Source: Mucilaginibacter sp. 14171R-50
GTDB taxonomy: Bacteria; Bacteroidota; Bacteroidia; Sphingobacteriales; Sphingobacteriaceae
NCBI RefSeq assembly: GCF_010093045.1
Contig: NZ_CP048115.1
Span: 3,658,001-3,722,000, forward strand
Reading direction: 5' to 3'
DNA: 64,000 bases
The position numbers were made by a program, and so were the translations under genes. Numbering within the stretch: the stretch's first letter is position 1; each line of letters opens with the position of its first letter. The notes under the pieces were generated by a model. That model ran no database searches and was not told the origin of the DNA. It worked only from the letters and a program-made list of their open reading frames with translations. Shown piece after piece: positions 9,555 to 18,637 of this stretch.

Positions 9555-9755
9555 ATGCCAAAAATGAAAACCAATTCCAGTGCAAAAAAGCGTTTTAAGC
9601 TTACTGGAACCGGTAAAATTGCCAGAAAGAATGCTTTCAAAAGCCACATCTTAACCAAGATGTCGACAAAACGCAAGCGTAACCTTAGTCACACAAGTTT
9701 GGTTTCAAACGCTGACATGGGTAACGTTAAACGTATGCTTTGCATAGGCAAGTAA
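9555..9755 (+). CDS. rpmI: 50S ribosomal protein L35
   Basis: This 66-aa basic protein has the L35 signature [20 protein letters not shown] at the N-terminus and ends RMLCIGK. It is a component of the large ribosomal subunit. It sits in the standard infC-rpmI-rplT order, but the spacer before it is expanded by an inverted repeat. Confidence 0.97.
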   Translation: MPKMKTNSSAKKRFKLTGTGKIARKNAFKSHILTKMSTKRKRNLSHTSLVSNADMGNVKRMLCIGK

Positions 9756-9830
9756 TTAAACAAATTTTTAACCAGGTATTAGAGTCAAAAAGCTTCCGAG
9801 AGGGACACTCACTACCAAAAAACAAACAAA

Positions 9831-10175
9831 ATGCCACGTTCAGTTAACGCAGTAGCGTCCAGAAGACGCAGGAAAAGAATCATGAACCTCGCCAAAGGTT
9901 ATTGGGGTTCACGCAGCAAGGTTTACACCGTTGCTAAAAACACAGTTGAAAAAGGTTTACAATACGCATACCGCGACCGTAAAACCAAGAAAAGAGAATT
10001 CAGGGCATTATGGATACAACGTATCAACGCAGGTGCCCGCCAACACGGTATTTCTTACTCACAATTAATAGGTAAGTTAGCCGCTAAAGAAATCGGTTTA
10101 AATCGTAAAGTTTTAGCTGATCTGGCTATGAACCACCCTGATGCTTTCAAAGCGATCATCGACGCTGTAAAATAA
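9831..10175 (+). CDS. rplT: 50S ribosomal protein L20
   Basis: L20 is an early assembly protein of the 50S subunit and binds 23S rRNA. The 114-aa sequence opens [19 protein letters not shown] and contains the [12 protein letters not shown] and [11 protein letters not shown] motifs. In E. coli and Bacillus L20 represses its own operon through leader RNA; no obvious binding structure was recognised in the 75-nt spacer here. A bidirectional terminator follows. Confidence 0.97.
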   Translation: MPRSVNAVASRRRRKRIMNLAKGYWGSRSKVYTVAKNTVEKGLQYAYRDRKTKKREFRALWIQRINAGARQHGISYSQLIGKLAAKEIGLNRKVLADLAMNHPDAFKAIIDAVK

Positions 10176-10206
10176 GTAATATACGCCCGGAAACGGGACT
10201 TATAAT

Positions 10207-10244
10207 AAAATCCCGATAGCTGAAAAGGTATCGGGATTTTTATT
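10207..10244. terminator. Bidirectional terminator between rplT and the OmpA/TPR gene
   Basis: A perfect 12-bp stem AAAATCCCGATA / TATCGGGATTTT (10207-10218 and 10229-10240) with a 10-nt loop has T-runs on both strands. It serves rplT and the convergent gene ending at 10255. Confidence 0.9.
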
Positions 10245-10254
10245 TATATACCTA

Positions 10255-12159
10255 TTATTTGGCAATGATCATGAACTCGGTCCGCCGGTTCAACGCGCGG
10301 TTTTCGTCGGATGTGTTTGGCGCGATGGGCTGCGCTTCGCCGTACCCTTTGTATACCAGGCGGGTTGCTAAAATGCCATTTGCCGACAAATATTGATATA
10401 CCGAATTCGCCCTTTTTTCTGATAGCGCTATGTTAGTTTCAGTGTTACCTACATCATCCGTATATCCCGATATTTCGATCTTAACAGCGGGGTTGAGCTG
10501 TAAAAATTCTATCAATTTTTGAAGTTCGGCTTTCGATTCGGCTCTTAATTCAAACTTATTGGTATCAAAAAATATATTCCTTAATACCACTTTATTACCC
10601 ACCTCAATGGGCGCTAGCAATACGGAAAGGTTAAATGCCTTTTTATCTTTAAGCCCTATCAGCGAAAAGTTATCCGAATAAAACAAATATCCTTCGCGTG
10701 ATATGTTTAAGCCATAATTTTTACCGGCCGAGAGAGTGGCCAGGAACTCCCCGGCATCTGTTGAACTGTAGTCCTGGTACACAGGAATATTCTTTTGCAG
10801 GTCGATGATCTCAACGGCTGCTTCCAACGGTTGTTTGGTCTTTTTATCCGCGACGGTGCCTTTCACATAAGTTACAATGTTAGGCCGCAGGTTAGGCGGC
10901 AATTCAAACGTGTAAATATCATAACCGCCAAAGCCCTTCAAATTATTTGACGAAAAAAAGGCGAATGAGCCGTTTGCTGTAAGCGTTAAACCATTTTCAT
11001 CCCCGCTTGAGTTGATAGGATAGCCCAGGTTCTCGGGCTTTTGCCATTTACCGTCTTTCCCAAGGCGACTTACAAAAAGGTCTTTGCCTCCCATACCCGG
11101 CCACCCATTGCTGCAAAAGTAAAATGTACTGTCGTCGGGATGTATAAACGGCGATTGCTCGTCATATGTCGTATTGATCTGCGGGCCCATATTTTCAGGT
11201 TCGCTCCAGCCTTTATCGCTCAGCGTCGACTTCCAGATATCGTAACCACCATACCCGCCTTTACGGTTACTTACAAAATACAAGGTACGCCCGTCAGCGC
11301 TGATTGAGGGCTGCGCTTCCCAGCCCGAGGTATTAACGGGGGCGCTCAGGCTAAACGGCTTTGCCCAATCGTTGCCTTTTTTTTGCGCGATATAAATGTC
11401 ACACCGGCCCAAACCATCAGGCCTGTTGCAACCGGTAAAAAAAAGGTACTTGCCATCCTGCGAGATAGACTGCGCACCTTCGTTATATGCCGAAGTATTA
11501 ATTATATTGCTCAGGTAACCAGCCTTTTGCCAGTTATTATTTAATTTAACGCTTTTATAAAAATCTTCATTATTATCAATCTTACGGGTAAATATCAGTG
11601 TACTTTCGTCCGCCGTGGCAACAGGTAAATATTCGTCGGCAGCGGTGTTTATCTCGGGGCCCATGTTTACAGGTACAAAACTAACCGGTTGTTTTAAGGC
11701 CTTTATGCTAAACTTGCAATCGGCTATCAGCTTTTGCGCATAAGCTATATTTTGTGGGGTAATATTGGGGTAGGTAAGGTATTTTTCCAGGTGATGCAAG
11801 GCCGGCTCGTACATGGCAGCAGTAAGTTCGCAATCGCCTAATTTTAAATAAACCGCACGGTTGTACTCCGGGTCAAGTTCAATAACTTTCTGGAAATGCG
11901 TTATTGCTGGTTTATAAATACGCCTCATGCGTAAAACATCGGCTAATTGCGCGTGGGCCTCAACAAATTTTGAGTCTGCTTTTACAGCCTGCTCTAACTG
12001 GCTTATCGCTTCGTCATACAAATGCTCGTCAAGGCTTTGGTTGGCCAGGGCGAATTGTTTGATAGCTTCTCTGTCGGTAGTAGAGTATTGCCTTTGCTGG
12101 CCAAATGCGTTTGCATAAAGCGCTAATAACAGTATATACAGAAACCAGGTTTTGCGCAT
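10255..12159 (-). CDS. PorE-like envelope protein: TPR, beta-propeller, CRD, OmpA domain
   Basis: This 634-aa exported protein has a signal peptide (ending near AFGQQ), TPR repeats (about residues 30-145), six or so PD40/WD40-like blades (e.g. ATADESTLIFTRK, SISQDGKYLFFTG, SISADGRTLYFVS), a carboxypeptidase-like regulatory domain (TYVKGTVADKKTKQPLEAAV near 430) and a C-terminal OmpA peptidoglycan-binding domain (FFDTNKFELRAES, ISGYTDDVGNTETN). This order is that of PorE of the type IX secretion system, but many paralogues exist. Unlike PorE of Porphyromonas there is no lipobox cysteine. A structural envelope role is likely; a T9SS role is not proven. Confidence 0.85.
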   Translation of the reverse strand: MRKTWFLYILLLALYANAFGQQRQYSTTDREAIKQFALANQSLDEHLYDEAISQLEQAVKADSKFVEAHAQLADVLRMRRIYKPAITHFQKVIELDPEYNRAVYLKLGDCELTAAMYEPALHHLEKYLTYPNITPQNIAYAQKLIADCKFSIKALKQPVSFVPVNMGPEINTAADEYLPVATADESTLIFTRKIDNNEDFYKSVKLNNNWQKAGYLSNIINTSAYNEGAQSISQDGKYLFFTGCNRPDGLGRCDIYIAQKKGNDWAKPFSLSAPVNTSGWEAQPSISADGRTLYFVSNRKGGYGGYDIWKSTLSDKGWSEPENMGPQINTTYDEQSPFIHPDDSTFYFCSNGWPGMGGKDLFVSRLGKDGKWQKPENLGYPINSSGDENGLTLTANGSFAFFSSNNLKGFGGYDIYTFELPPNLRPNIVTYVKGTVADKKTKQPLEAAVEIIDLQKNIPVYQDYSSTDAGEFLATLSAGKNYGLNISREGYLFYSDNFSLIGLKDKKAFNLSVLLAPIEVGNKVVLRNIFFDTNKFELRAESKAELQKLIEFLQLNPAVKIEISGYTDDVGNTETNIALSEKRANSVYQYLSANGILATRLVYKGYGEAQPIAPNTSDENRALNRRTEFMIIAK

Positions 12160-12198
12160 TAGTAACTGATACGATAATCAATACACTAAGTTACATTA

Positions 12199-12822
12199 TT
12201 AAGGGATATTTAGGTACTTATGCGTTTGCAGAGATATTTCCCATTGTGGGTTAGCCATTACATAGTCTACAATAAGTGGGGTCATTTCGGCGTGCTTAGA
12301 CCACTCGGGCTGCAGGTAAAGCTTGCAGTTTGGGCCCACCAGCTTAGCATTATGCTCGGCAAACGCAAAATCTGATTTATTGAAGATGATAACCTTCAAC
12401 TCGTTCGCTTTATCTGCCACCACCTGCATTGGCGCTTTAAATTTTTTTGGCGAAAGGCATATCCAGTCCCAACTGCCCGAAAGTGGGTAGGCGCCGGATG
12501 TTTCGATAAAAGTTTTGATGCCTTTATGCTGCAGGTTTTGGGTAAGATAATCAAGATTATATATTAAAGGCTCGCCGCCGGTAACTACCACCGCTTTCGA
12601 TGGAAAGGTTGAGGCGTTCTCAATAATAGCATCCGCAAGGGTAAGCGGATGCAGTTCGGCATCCCAGCTTTCTTTAACATCGCACCAGTGACAGCCTACA
12701 TCGCAGCCCCCAAGGCGGATAAAATATGCGGCTTTGCCTGTATTGTATCCCTCTCCCTGTATCGTATAAAACGCTTCCATTAAAGGAAGCAGTGTGCCAT
12801 CTTCCGGAACCTGGTGTGCCAT
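12199..12822 (-). CDS. queE: 7-carboxy-7-deazaguanine synthase (radical SAM)
   Basis: QueE converts 6-carboxytetrahydropterin to 7-carboxy-7-deazaguanine on the way to queuosine, using SAM and a 4Fe-4S cluster. The cluster cysteines are C40, C44 and C47 in LGGCDVGCHWCD, preceded by the substrate loop FYTIQGEG. The start at 12822 (207 aa) is preferred over the ATG at 12858, because an excellent promoter (TTTG-N18-TATTTTTG) lies between them and its start site would fall downstream of the longer ATG. No other queuosine gene is in the window. Confidence 0.93.
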   Translation of the reverse strand: MAHQVPEDGTLLPLMEAFYTIQGEGYNTGKAAYFIRLGGCDVGCHWCDVKESWDAELHPLTLADAIIENASTFPSKAVVVTGGEPLIYNLDYLTQNLQHKGIKTFIETSGAYPLSGSWDWICLSPKKFKAPMQVVADKANELKVIIFNKSDFAFAEHNAKLVGPNCKLYLQPEWSKHAEMTPLIVDYVMANPQWEISLQTHKYLNIP

Positions 12823-12831
12823 AATAGGGCG

Positions 12832-12861
12832 CAAAAATAAGGTTAATGCAGAAAGCACAAA
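12832..12861 (-). promoter_or_regulatory. queE promoter, near-leaderless
   Basis: On the reverse strand TTTG (12861-12858) is followed after exactly 18 nt by TATTTTTG (12839-12832), a full Bacteroidota consensus. The box ends 9 nt before the queE ATG, leaving a leader of only a few bases. Confidence 0.7.
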
Positions 12862-12895
12862 GCTAAAAGCTTTTTTATTTACAGTAATATGTCTT

Positions 12896-12927
12896 TTTGT
12901 TAAACATTTGTAGCCCAGCTATTTTTG
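12896..12927 (+). promoter_or_regulatory. Promoter of the lipoprotein gene
   Basis: TTTG (12896-12899), 20 nt, then TATTTTTG (12920-12927). It predicts a leader of about 40 nt before the ATG at 12976 and is divergent from the queE promoter. Confidence 0.6.
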
Positions 12928-12975
12928 ATATATATTTAACTGATATTTAAGCTTTGCCCCCTTACCAGTTGCTTT

Positions 12976-13737
12976 ATGAAAAAAATCTGCCTTCCGTTAA
13001 TGCTGCTCGGTATGCTATGCCTCAGCTCGTGCGTAGATATTGAGGAACGTTACGATTTTAAACCCAGCGGCGCCTGTAATGTAGTTTATGGCTTTGATAT
13101 GAGTAAAGCCGTATCGGTATTAATGAACCTGATGACCGACTCTGTACGCGAAACACCTCAATTTGGTATGGTAAAAGATACCACGCTCAATTTTTACAGC
13201 GCCCTGCCCGATAGTATTTCGCAAAAGATGAACGCCGAAGAAATGAAAATGGCGCAAGGCAGTGAGCTTGCCGTTAAAATGGACCTGAAAAATAATATAA
13301 TGAAGGTAAGCATCAAGCACGAGGCTAAAAACGCTGCCGACCTGCGGTATTACCTACAGCACCTGAGCAGTATATCTATGAACAGCCAGCTAAACAACGT
13401 TACTAATAATGATAAGGTAAAAGCTTTTGATACGCAGCCGCTTATTACCGGTCAAAGCTATTACAACTATGAGATAACCGACCATAAATTTTATCGCGTA
13501 ATTGACAAGGATAAGTTTAATGCTTTCCTGAAAAAGGCCGGTTCTAAATTTGCTATGGCCAAGGCTATGCTGATAGATATGCCGTATAAAGTGATCCTAA
13601 ACTTTGCCAGGCCGGTGAAAAAAGTCAATAATTCAAAGGCTGTACTATCTGCCGACAGAAGGCAGGTTACGCTTATAACCAGTATGGATGAGGTGATGAA
13701 GAACCCCGCGCTGATGAACCTGAAAATAGATTTTTGA
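12976..13737 (+). CDS. Uncharacterised lipoprotein
   Basis: This 253-aa protein has a lipoprotein signal peptide with lipobox LSSC (cysteine at residue 19), so it should be anchored in a membrane facing the periplasm or cell surface. The rest is soluble, with alternating strands and helices and no motif I recognise. It resembles secreted Bacteroidota lipoproteins of unknown function. It stands alone between divergent queE and the convergent YpdA gene. Confidence 0.7.
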   Translation: MKKICLPLMLLGMLCLSSCVDIEERYDFKPSGACNVVYGFDMSKAVSVLMNLMTDSVRETPQFGMVKDTTLNFYSALPDSISQKMNAEEMKMAQGSELAVKMDLKNNIMKVSIKHEAKNAADLRYYLQHLSSISMNSQLNNVTNNDKVKAFDTQPLITGQSYYNYEITDHKFYRVIDKDKFNAFLKKAGSKFAMAKAMLIDMPYKVILNFARPVKKVNNSKAVLSADRRQVTLITSMDEVMKNPALMNLKIDF

Positions 13738-13948
13738 TTGCTTTTCGAGTCGATAACACGATGTAGCGTCGTTTCGGCTACGCAGTTATAAGGGATGACA
13801 GGGTTACTGTGCAACTAACTACCGGGAAAAGATTTCCGTGAATCATCCGAAATGACAGGATGGTGAAATAAATAATGTCATATAAACCCTTCCTGCACTT
13901 TCCACGAGAACGAAACGCGCAGGGCCGTCGTTTTACACGTTTGGCAAC
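13738..13948. other. Convergent intergenic spacer
   Basis: No gene is supported. A short inverted pair GTAGC/GCTAC lies near 13763-13782, and ATCATCCGAAATGACAGGATGG near 13843-13864 looks like degenerate repeat text. No terminator with a clear T-run was found. Confidence 0.3.
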
Positions 13949-14905
13949 TTACCGCTTCCTTACAATATCCCCGATGATCATATCGGCATGGATGCGCGAG
14001 TTTTCTATGAACCAAAGGTGTGTATCTAACCCGCCGCAAACCACACCGGCAAGGTAAAGGCCGGGCTGGTTGGTTTCCATTGTTTCGGGGTTATAGGTGG
14101 GTATAAATTTATCTTTGGTTAATGTAATGCCCAGTTTAGACAAAAAGTCGAAGTTGGGCTTATAGCCCGTCATCGCCATCACAAAATCATTAGGGACGGT
14201 TATCTTGCCATCGGGCGTATCAATATCCACTTCGGTTTGGCGTATGGCCGCCAGGTTCGAGTTAAAGTACGCCTTTATGCTGCCTTCTTTTATCCGGTTG
14301 AGTATATCGGGCCGTACCCAGTACTTCACACGTTTGCTGATCTCGTCGCCCCGTACTACCAAAGTAACTTCGGCACCTTTGCGGTAGGTCTCTAAGGCCA
14401 CATCAATAGCCGAATTGCTGCTGCCCACCACCACCACTTTTTGCAGGGTATAGTAATGCGGGTCCTGGTAATAATGTTTTACTTTGGGCAGGTTTTCGCC
14501 GGGGATATCGAGGTTCACCGCTATATCGTAAAAGCCCGTACTCAGGATAACCTTTTTAGCCAGATAAGTGCGTTTTGAACTGGTTACCTCATAACCGCCA
14601 TCAACAGGCTTTACGGCGGTTACCTCCTCAAATAAATTCAGCGGCAGTTTATTGGATAGCGCAACCCTGCGATAATATTCAAGCGCGTCGGCGCGGGTAG
14701 GTTTATTGTTTACGGTAACAAAAGGTACGCCGCCGATCTCCAGTTTTTCGGACGTAGAGAAGAACGTCATCGTAGAGGGGTAGTTGTACAACGAGTTTAC
14801 GAGGCAGCCTTTCTCCACAATAATAAAGCTTAAACCTGCTTTTTGCGCTGCCAGGCCGCATGCCAGGCCAATAGGGCCGCCGCCAATGATCAATATATCC
14901 AGCAT
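13949..14905 (-). CDS. ypdA: YpdA-family FAD reductase (putative bacillithiol disulfide reductase)
   Basis: This 318-aa flavoprotein belongs to the YpdA family, proposed to reduce bacillithiol disulfide with NADPH. The FAD-binding GGGPIG is at residues 8-13 and the NADPH-binding VVGSSNSAID lies near 165. As in YpdA there is no thioredoxin-reductase CxxC active site. The start at 14905 is preferred: the longer frame from 14986 adds residues encoded by an intergenic word repeat (spurious KFDIQHSLFDI-type text). The bacillithiol role is inferred from the family. Confidence 0.87.
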   Translation of the reverse strand: MLDILIIGGGPIGLACGLAAQKAGLSFIIVEKGCLVNSLYNYPSTMTFFSTSEKLEIGGVPFVTVNNKPTRADALEYYRRVALSNKLPLNLFEEVTAVKPVDGGYEVTSSKRTYLAKKVILSTGFYDIAVNLDIPGENLPKVKHYYQDPHYYTLQKVVVVGSSNSAIDVALETYRKGAEVTLVVRGDEISKRVKYWVRPDILNRIKEGSIKAYFNSNLAAIRQTEVDIDTPDGKITVPNDFVMAMTGYKPNFDFLSKLGITLTKDKFIPTYNPETMETNQPGLYLAGVVCGGLDTHLWFIENSRIHADMIIGDIVRKR

Positions 14906-14936
14906 GCTGCTAAGATAGGCAGTTATGCGCAAGAAA

Positions 14937-14985
14937 ATATCGAATAATGAATGCTGAATGTCAAATTTTGAAGGAGCGCTGTTCA
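14937..14985. repeat. Degenerate word-repeat spacer next to ypdA
   Basis: The text GAATAATGAATGCTGAATGTC repeats the word GAATGYTGAAT. It is similar in style to the other word-repeat spacers but lacks a clear inverted partner. Confidence 0.4.
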
Positions 14986-15021
14986 AAAGGGAAGCGAACA
15001 GAAAATCGTGAAAACAAAAAT

Positions 15022-15119
15022 GGGATAAGCTACTTTTATCGCGCCGCTCAACTCTCTACCCTTGCTGCGTTCCCACCCTGGGGGAGTTCAAGAGGAGCTG
15101 GCCGTAAAAGACTTATCCC
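15022..15119 (-). ncRNA. ffs: Signal recognition particle RNA (small bacterial type)
   Basis: Read on the reverse strand, the conserved SRP domain IV is clear at 15080-15059: CAGG, a 3-bp stem GUG/CGC capped by the GGAA tetraloop, then AGCA and GGG. The ends pair (GGGATAAG with CTTATCCC) to close a rod of about 98 nt, as in 4.5S-type RNAs. It partners Ffh in co-translational membrane targeting. A promoter box, TATCTTTG, lies immediately upstream. The exact ends are estimated from the terminal pairing. Confidence 0.93.
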
Positions 15120-15123
15120 GGCG

Positions 15124-15131
15124 CAAAGATA
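15124..15131 (-). promoter_or_regulatory. SRP RNA promoter -7 box
   Basis: TATCTTTG on the reverse strand fits TAnnTTTG, and the box ends 4 nt before the paired 5' end of the SRP RNA, the expected distance to a start site. A TTTG lies 24 nt further upstream, longer than the usual spacing. Confidence 0.65.
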
Positions 15132-15320
15132 GAAAAAGGATGGATTTTAGGTTAACAAATTATTAAAAAACGAAATTAGCATGGATAAGCATTGATTATC
15201 AAAGGGATAACTTATTATAAGTCCGCCTGCCGCCTACCGTTATAACGCCCCTGCGACTATTACTGCATCCGTAATTAAAGCTTTTGCCCAGCTTTTTGTT
15301 AAAGGGCACCAAAAAAGTTA

Positions 15321-15328
15321 TATGTTTG
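15321..15328 (+). promoter_or_regulatory. -7 promoter box of the DUF92 gene
   Basis: TATGTTTG lies 7 nt before the ATG at 15336, with a TTTG at 15295-15298 (22-nt gap). It would give an almost leaderless mRNA. Confidence 0.5.
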
Positions 15329-15335
15329 GCATACC

Positions 15336-16040
15336 ATGCTTTGGGCCACTGTTATTTATTTAATTGTGCTTTTCGGCGCTGCTTATGCCAGCTATAAAAC
15401 CGGCAAACTCACGTCCGGCGGCGCGGTTATGGGTATTATCGTGGCCATATCGATATACCTGGGCACCGGCCTTAAGGGCATTGCTATGCTGGCCGCGTTT
15501 TTTATATCGGCTACTATTGCAACATCTCACAGCAAGGGCAAAAAACCGGCAGGCAGTAACACCCACCAGGAAAAGCGCGATGCAACGCAGGTATTGGCCA
15601 ACGGAGGTTTGCCGGCACTGATAGGTTTGGTCGCGTTTATAGTCCCCGGGAACGGTTTATTAGCAGCGGTGTTAACGGCAGCAGCGTTTGCCTCGGCGAC
15701 GGCCGATACCTTATCATCAGAGCTGGGCACGGTTTACGGGAAACGCTTTTATAATATCATAAACTTCCGCGCTGATGAAAATGGCAGGGACGGGGTGATC
15801 AGCCTGGAGGGGACACTAATAGGTATAGCAGGCTCCGTAGTTATTGCGGCGCTGTTTGCCGCAAGCTTTGGGTTAAACAGCACGTTCCTTTATATCATTA
15901 TAGCTGGTACTGCAGGCAATCTCGCCGACTCCGTTTTAGGCGCCACGCTCGAAAAAAAGAGGCTAATGAACAATAATGAGGTAAATTTTATAAATACAGT
16001 TACGGCAGCAGTGATATGCTGTTTACTGATATATTTATAA
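15336..16040 (+). CDS. DUF92 integral membrane protein (VTE6/TMEM19-like)
   Basis: This 234-aa polytopic membrane protein shows the DUF92 signatures LTSGGAVMGIIVA near residue 26, QVLANGGLPAL near 87 and ASATADTLSSELG near 119, plus five or six hydrophobic segments. The family includes plant VTE6, a phytyl-phosphate kinase, so a CTP-dependent prenyl-phosphate kinase activity is possible; the bacterial role is not established. It converges on aspartate kinase with a 6-bp gap. Confidence 0.85.
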   Translation: MLWATVIYLIVLFGAAYASYKTGKLTSGGAVMGIIVAISIYLGTGLKGIAMLAAFFISATIATSHSKGKKPAGSNTHQEKRDATQVLANGGLPALIGLVAFIVPGNGLLAAVLTAAAFASATADTLSSELGTVYGKRFYNIINFRADENGRDGVISLEGTLIGIAGSVVIAALFAASFGLNSTFLYIIIAGTAGNLADSVLGATLEKKRLMNNNEVNFINTVTAAVICCLLIYL

Positions 16041-16046
16041 CTATTA

Positions 16047-17303
16047 TTACTTCAACACCACCTGGGCGGTGTTCCTGCTGGTTTGTTTCATCAGCACTGC
16101 TTTACCTGTGGTAAGTTCTTCAACAGCGGTCATGGTGTAATGCCGCAAGGTTATCAGCGTAAGTTCGCTATTGTATTTTACTTTAAAAGCCGCCTTTAAA
16201 GCATGCAGCAGTTTCTCAAAGCGTTCGGCGCTAAAATCTATACAGGCGGTAAAGCTCAAAGCCGATGTTTGCATCATATTTACCTTTACGTGATGCCGGG
16301 CAAACAAACCGAATATTTCGCTTAAGTGACTTTCTGATATAAACGAATAATCATTAGCCGATATAGATAGCAGCACCTGGTTTTGCTTTACAATGATAAC
16401 CGGCTTTTCAAACTTATTTACCGCGCCTTCCTTTATCACGGTGCCGGGGGCGTCCGGGTGGGTAAAAGGTTTAACCAATAAAGGTATGTTAGCGTTTTGC
16501 AGCGGTTTTATAGTTTTTGGGTGGATGACACTCGCGCCGTAATAGGTCATTTCAATGGCTTCCTGATAACTCAACTCGTCAAACTTGATGGTATCTGCAA
16601 AAAACTTCGGGTCGGCGTTTAAAATGCCCGGTACATCCTTCCAGGTAGTTACCGATTCGGCCCCCAGGCATGCCGCAAATATCGATGCCGTATAGTCCGA
16701 TCCTTCGCGGCCCAACGTTGTCGTAAAATTTTCGGATGTGCCGCCCAGGAAGCCCTGTGTTACCACGATGCCGTTATTTAACAGCGCGGGTATATCCTTC
16801 CGGATGCTCGCACGGGTCTTATCCCAATCTACAACGCCTTCGCGGTAAGTGTTATCGGTATGGATGTACCCTCGTACATCAAGCCATTTACTGCTAATGC
16901 CGGTATGGTTAAGCCAGGCGTTAACCATGCGGGTGGATACCAGTTCGCCGATAGAAACGATCTGGTCGTAGATAAAGTCGTAATCGTCGTGCGGCTCGTC
17001 CTCTATCATCCAGTCTATCTCCACAAAAGTGTTGGCGATCTCGTCAAATACCGGGTGGCCTTCGCCAAATAGCTCGTGCGCAATATGGTAATGGTACTCC
17101 TTTATCTCGTCGAATATCTGGTGCAGGTCTTCGGTGCCGTTAAAATAAGCATCGGTAAGCTTTTCGAGCGCATTGGTTGTTTTACCCATGGCTGATACCA
17201 CAATCAGCAGCTGACGGCCGCTATAATTGCTTACTACGTTTCCCAGATTGATAACACCCTGCGCATCTTTAACTGATGCGCCGCCAAACTTAAATACCAG
17301 CAT
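16047..17303 (-). CDS. lysC: Aspartate kinase (monofunctional)
   Basis: The enzyme phosphorylates aspartate, the first step toward lysine, threonine, methionine and isoleucine. The KFGGASV nucleotide-binding motif is at residues 5-11, and GREGSDYTASIFAACL near 205 and the C-terminal ACT regulatory region complete a 418-aa monofunctional enzyme. Homoserine dehydrogenase is a separate gene at 45.5 kb, so they are not fused as in some bacteria. Its start overlaps the upstream DUF3298 gene by 14 bp, implying translational coupling. Confidence 0.95.
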   Translation of the reverse strand: MLVFKFGGASVKDAQGVINLGNVVSNYSGRQLLIVVSAMGKTTNALEKLTDAYFNGTEDLHQIFDEIKEYHYHIAHELFGEGHPVFDEIANTFVEIDWMIEDEPHDDYDFIYDQIVSIGELVSTRMVNAWLNHTGISSKWLDVRGYIHTDNTYREGVVDWDKTRASIRKDIPALLNNGIVVTQGFLGGTSENFTTTLGREGSDYTASIFAACLGAESVTTWKDVPGILNADPKFFADTIKFDELSYQEAIEMTYYGASVIHPKTIKPLQNANIPLLVKPFTHPDAPGTVIKEGAVNKFEKPVIIVKQNQVLLSISANDYSFISESHLSEIFGLFARHHVKVNMMQTSALSFTACIDFSAERFEKLLHALKAAFKVKYNSELTLITLRHYTMTAVEELTTGKAVLMKQTSRNTAQVVLK

Positions 17304-18129
17304 TTTCGTGTATATATTGTGAAGCCACAGACTGCGGCCGCATTAATTTTTTTATTTGCGAATAGGGCAGTATCAACTCGGTTTGGCCGGCTGCATAAGG
17401 CTTAATTTCGTACTGATTGTAAACAAAACGGATGCCGAGCGGCGTAATGGAATAGTTTTCGTTCAGCGCGAATTTGTTGTCTTTAAAAAAGTAATCGCGC
17501 GCCAGCGAAGAAGTGTCTGATAGCTTTTCGTCCTTTCTGAATATCTTTTCGGCAATCTTCGTCAGTTCGGGTTGATAGCCGCTTATCATAATATCGTCCA
17601 GGGTAACGTTTTTATCGGTTTTGCCATCCCAGTTAATAAAGCCGGTAAAGCTTGCCCCGTGGGCGCCACCCTGAAAGGTATAACCGCCATATTCCAGCGT
17701 AACCAGCGCCGAATCCTGGCCAATTACTTTGGCATATGTATCCAGTGTAAAGAACATCTGTGTTCGCGGGTCATCCTTTTTAAAGGTCGTGTACGACTTC
17801 AGGAAGTTGGCAGCCAGCGCATTCAGGCTGGTATCGGCCTTTTCGCCAAGCATAAAAATGTTTAGCAGCTTGTGCTTTATGGTATCGTTCAGCACACGCT
17901 TATCTTTAAACTGCGGATAGCTTATTTTCACTACTGTGCAACTGCTATCGGGCTTATTACCGCAATCGGCAGCCCGTTCATGTATAGTTTGATAAGCATA
18001 GGCAAGGGTGTCTCTAAAAACACCATTAGGGTCTTTTTTAGCCGGTGTGCCCCATTCGCATGAACTTAAGCCCAAAACAATTAAAAGCAGGAGTGACGTT
18101 ACTCTCATCATTATATGTTTAGTGATCAA
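17290..18129 (-). CDS. RsiV-like DUF3298/DUF4163 lipoprotein
   Basis: This 279-aa exported lipoprotein has a signal peptide ending LSSC (cysteine near residue 24). The middle holds the DUF4163-like region and the C-terminus the DUF3298 region (GYTFQGGAHGASFTGFINWD, then PYAAGQTELILPYSQIKKL). In Bacillus RsiV this module binds lysozyme, but it is widespread on lipoproteins without known ligands. Its 3' end overlaps lysC by 14 bp, though no functional link is evident. Confidence 0.8.
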   Translation of the reverse strand: MITKHIMMRVTSLLLLIVLGLSSCEWGTPAKKDPNGVFRDTLAYAYQTIHERAADCGNKPDSSCTVVKISYPQFKDKRVLNDTIKHKLLNIFMLGEKADTSLNALAANFLKSYTTFKKDDPRTQMFFTLDTYAKVIGQDSALVTLEYGGYTFQGGAHGASFTGFINWDGKTDKNVTLDDIMISGYQPELTKIAEKIFRKDEKLSDTSSLARDYFFKDNKFALNENYSITPLGIRFVYNQYEIKPYAAGQTELILPYSQIKKLMRPQSVASQYIHENAGI

Positions 18130-18163
18130 TGATTGTCGATTTTCATCTGCATATCTGCAAATC

Positions 18164-18637
18164 TTATAAATTGGCTATCTGCTCTTTAGATAGCGACGCG
18201 TTTAACCAACCGGCCTCAATAGCCGCGCCATATTTTTTATAGAAGGTAATGGCCGGCTCGTTCCAGTCAAGCACCTGCCATACCATACCGCTGTAACCCA
18301 GTTCGCGCGTTTCCCGGAATAACCTGTCAAACAATATTTTACCAATTCCACGGCCGCGGTATTCTTCGGTCACTATCAGGTCTTCCAGGTACAGGCGGCT
18401 GCCTTTCCAGGTAGAATAACGCACGTAGTACAGGGCAAACCCCACAATTTTACCATCAGTTTCGGCAACAAAAGCCTTCCAAACAGGTTTGCTGCCAAAG
18501 CCGGCATCTTCAAATTCTTCAAGGGTAACGGTTACTTCATCCGGCGCGCGCTCAAATAAAGCCAGTTCGTTAACCAGTTCCATCAATCGCGGGCAATCTT
18601 GCTTTTGGGCAATGCGTATACTAAAATTATTTGTCAT
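18164..18637 (-). CDS. GNAT-family N-acetyltransferase (SSAT-like)
   Basis: This 157-aa acetyltransferase resembles the spermidine/thialysine acetyltransferase branch: FERAPDEVTVT near residue 28, FALYYVRYSTWKGSRLYLED near 71 and the acetyl-CoA-binding YRGRGIGK near 98, with VLDWNEPAITFYKKYGA at the C-terminal half. The acceptor amine is unknown; a polyamine or lysine analogue is a guess from the family. It lies in a reverse-strand run downstream of the YggS gene. Confidence 0.85.
   Translation of the reverse strand: MTNNFSIRIAQKQDCPRLMELVNELALFERAPDEVTVTLEEFEDAGFGSKPVWKAFVAETDGKIVGFALYYVRYSTWKGSRLYLEDLIVTEEYRGRGIGKILFDRLFRETRELGYSGMVWQVLDWNEPAITFYKKYGAAIEAGWLNASLSKEQIANL

Noticed and set aside
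14906..14986. N-terminal extension of the YpdA protein
   Set aside because: The added residues come from an intergenic word repeat and precede the conserved FAD-binding start.
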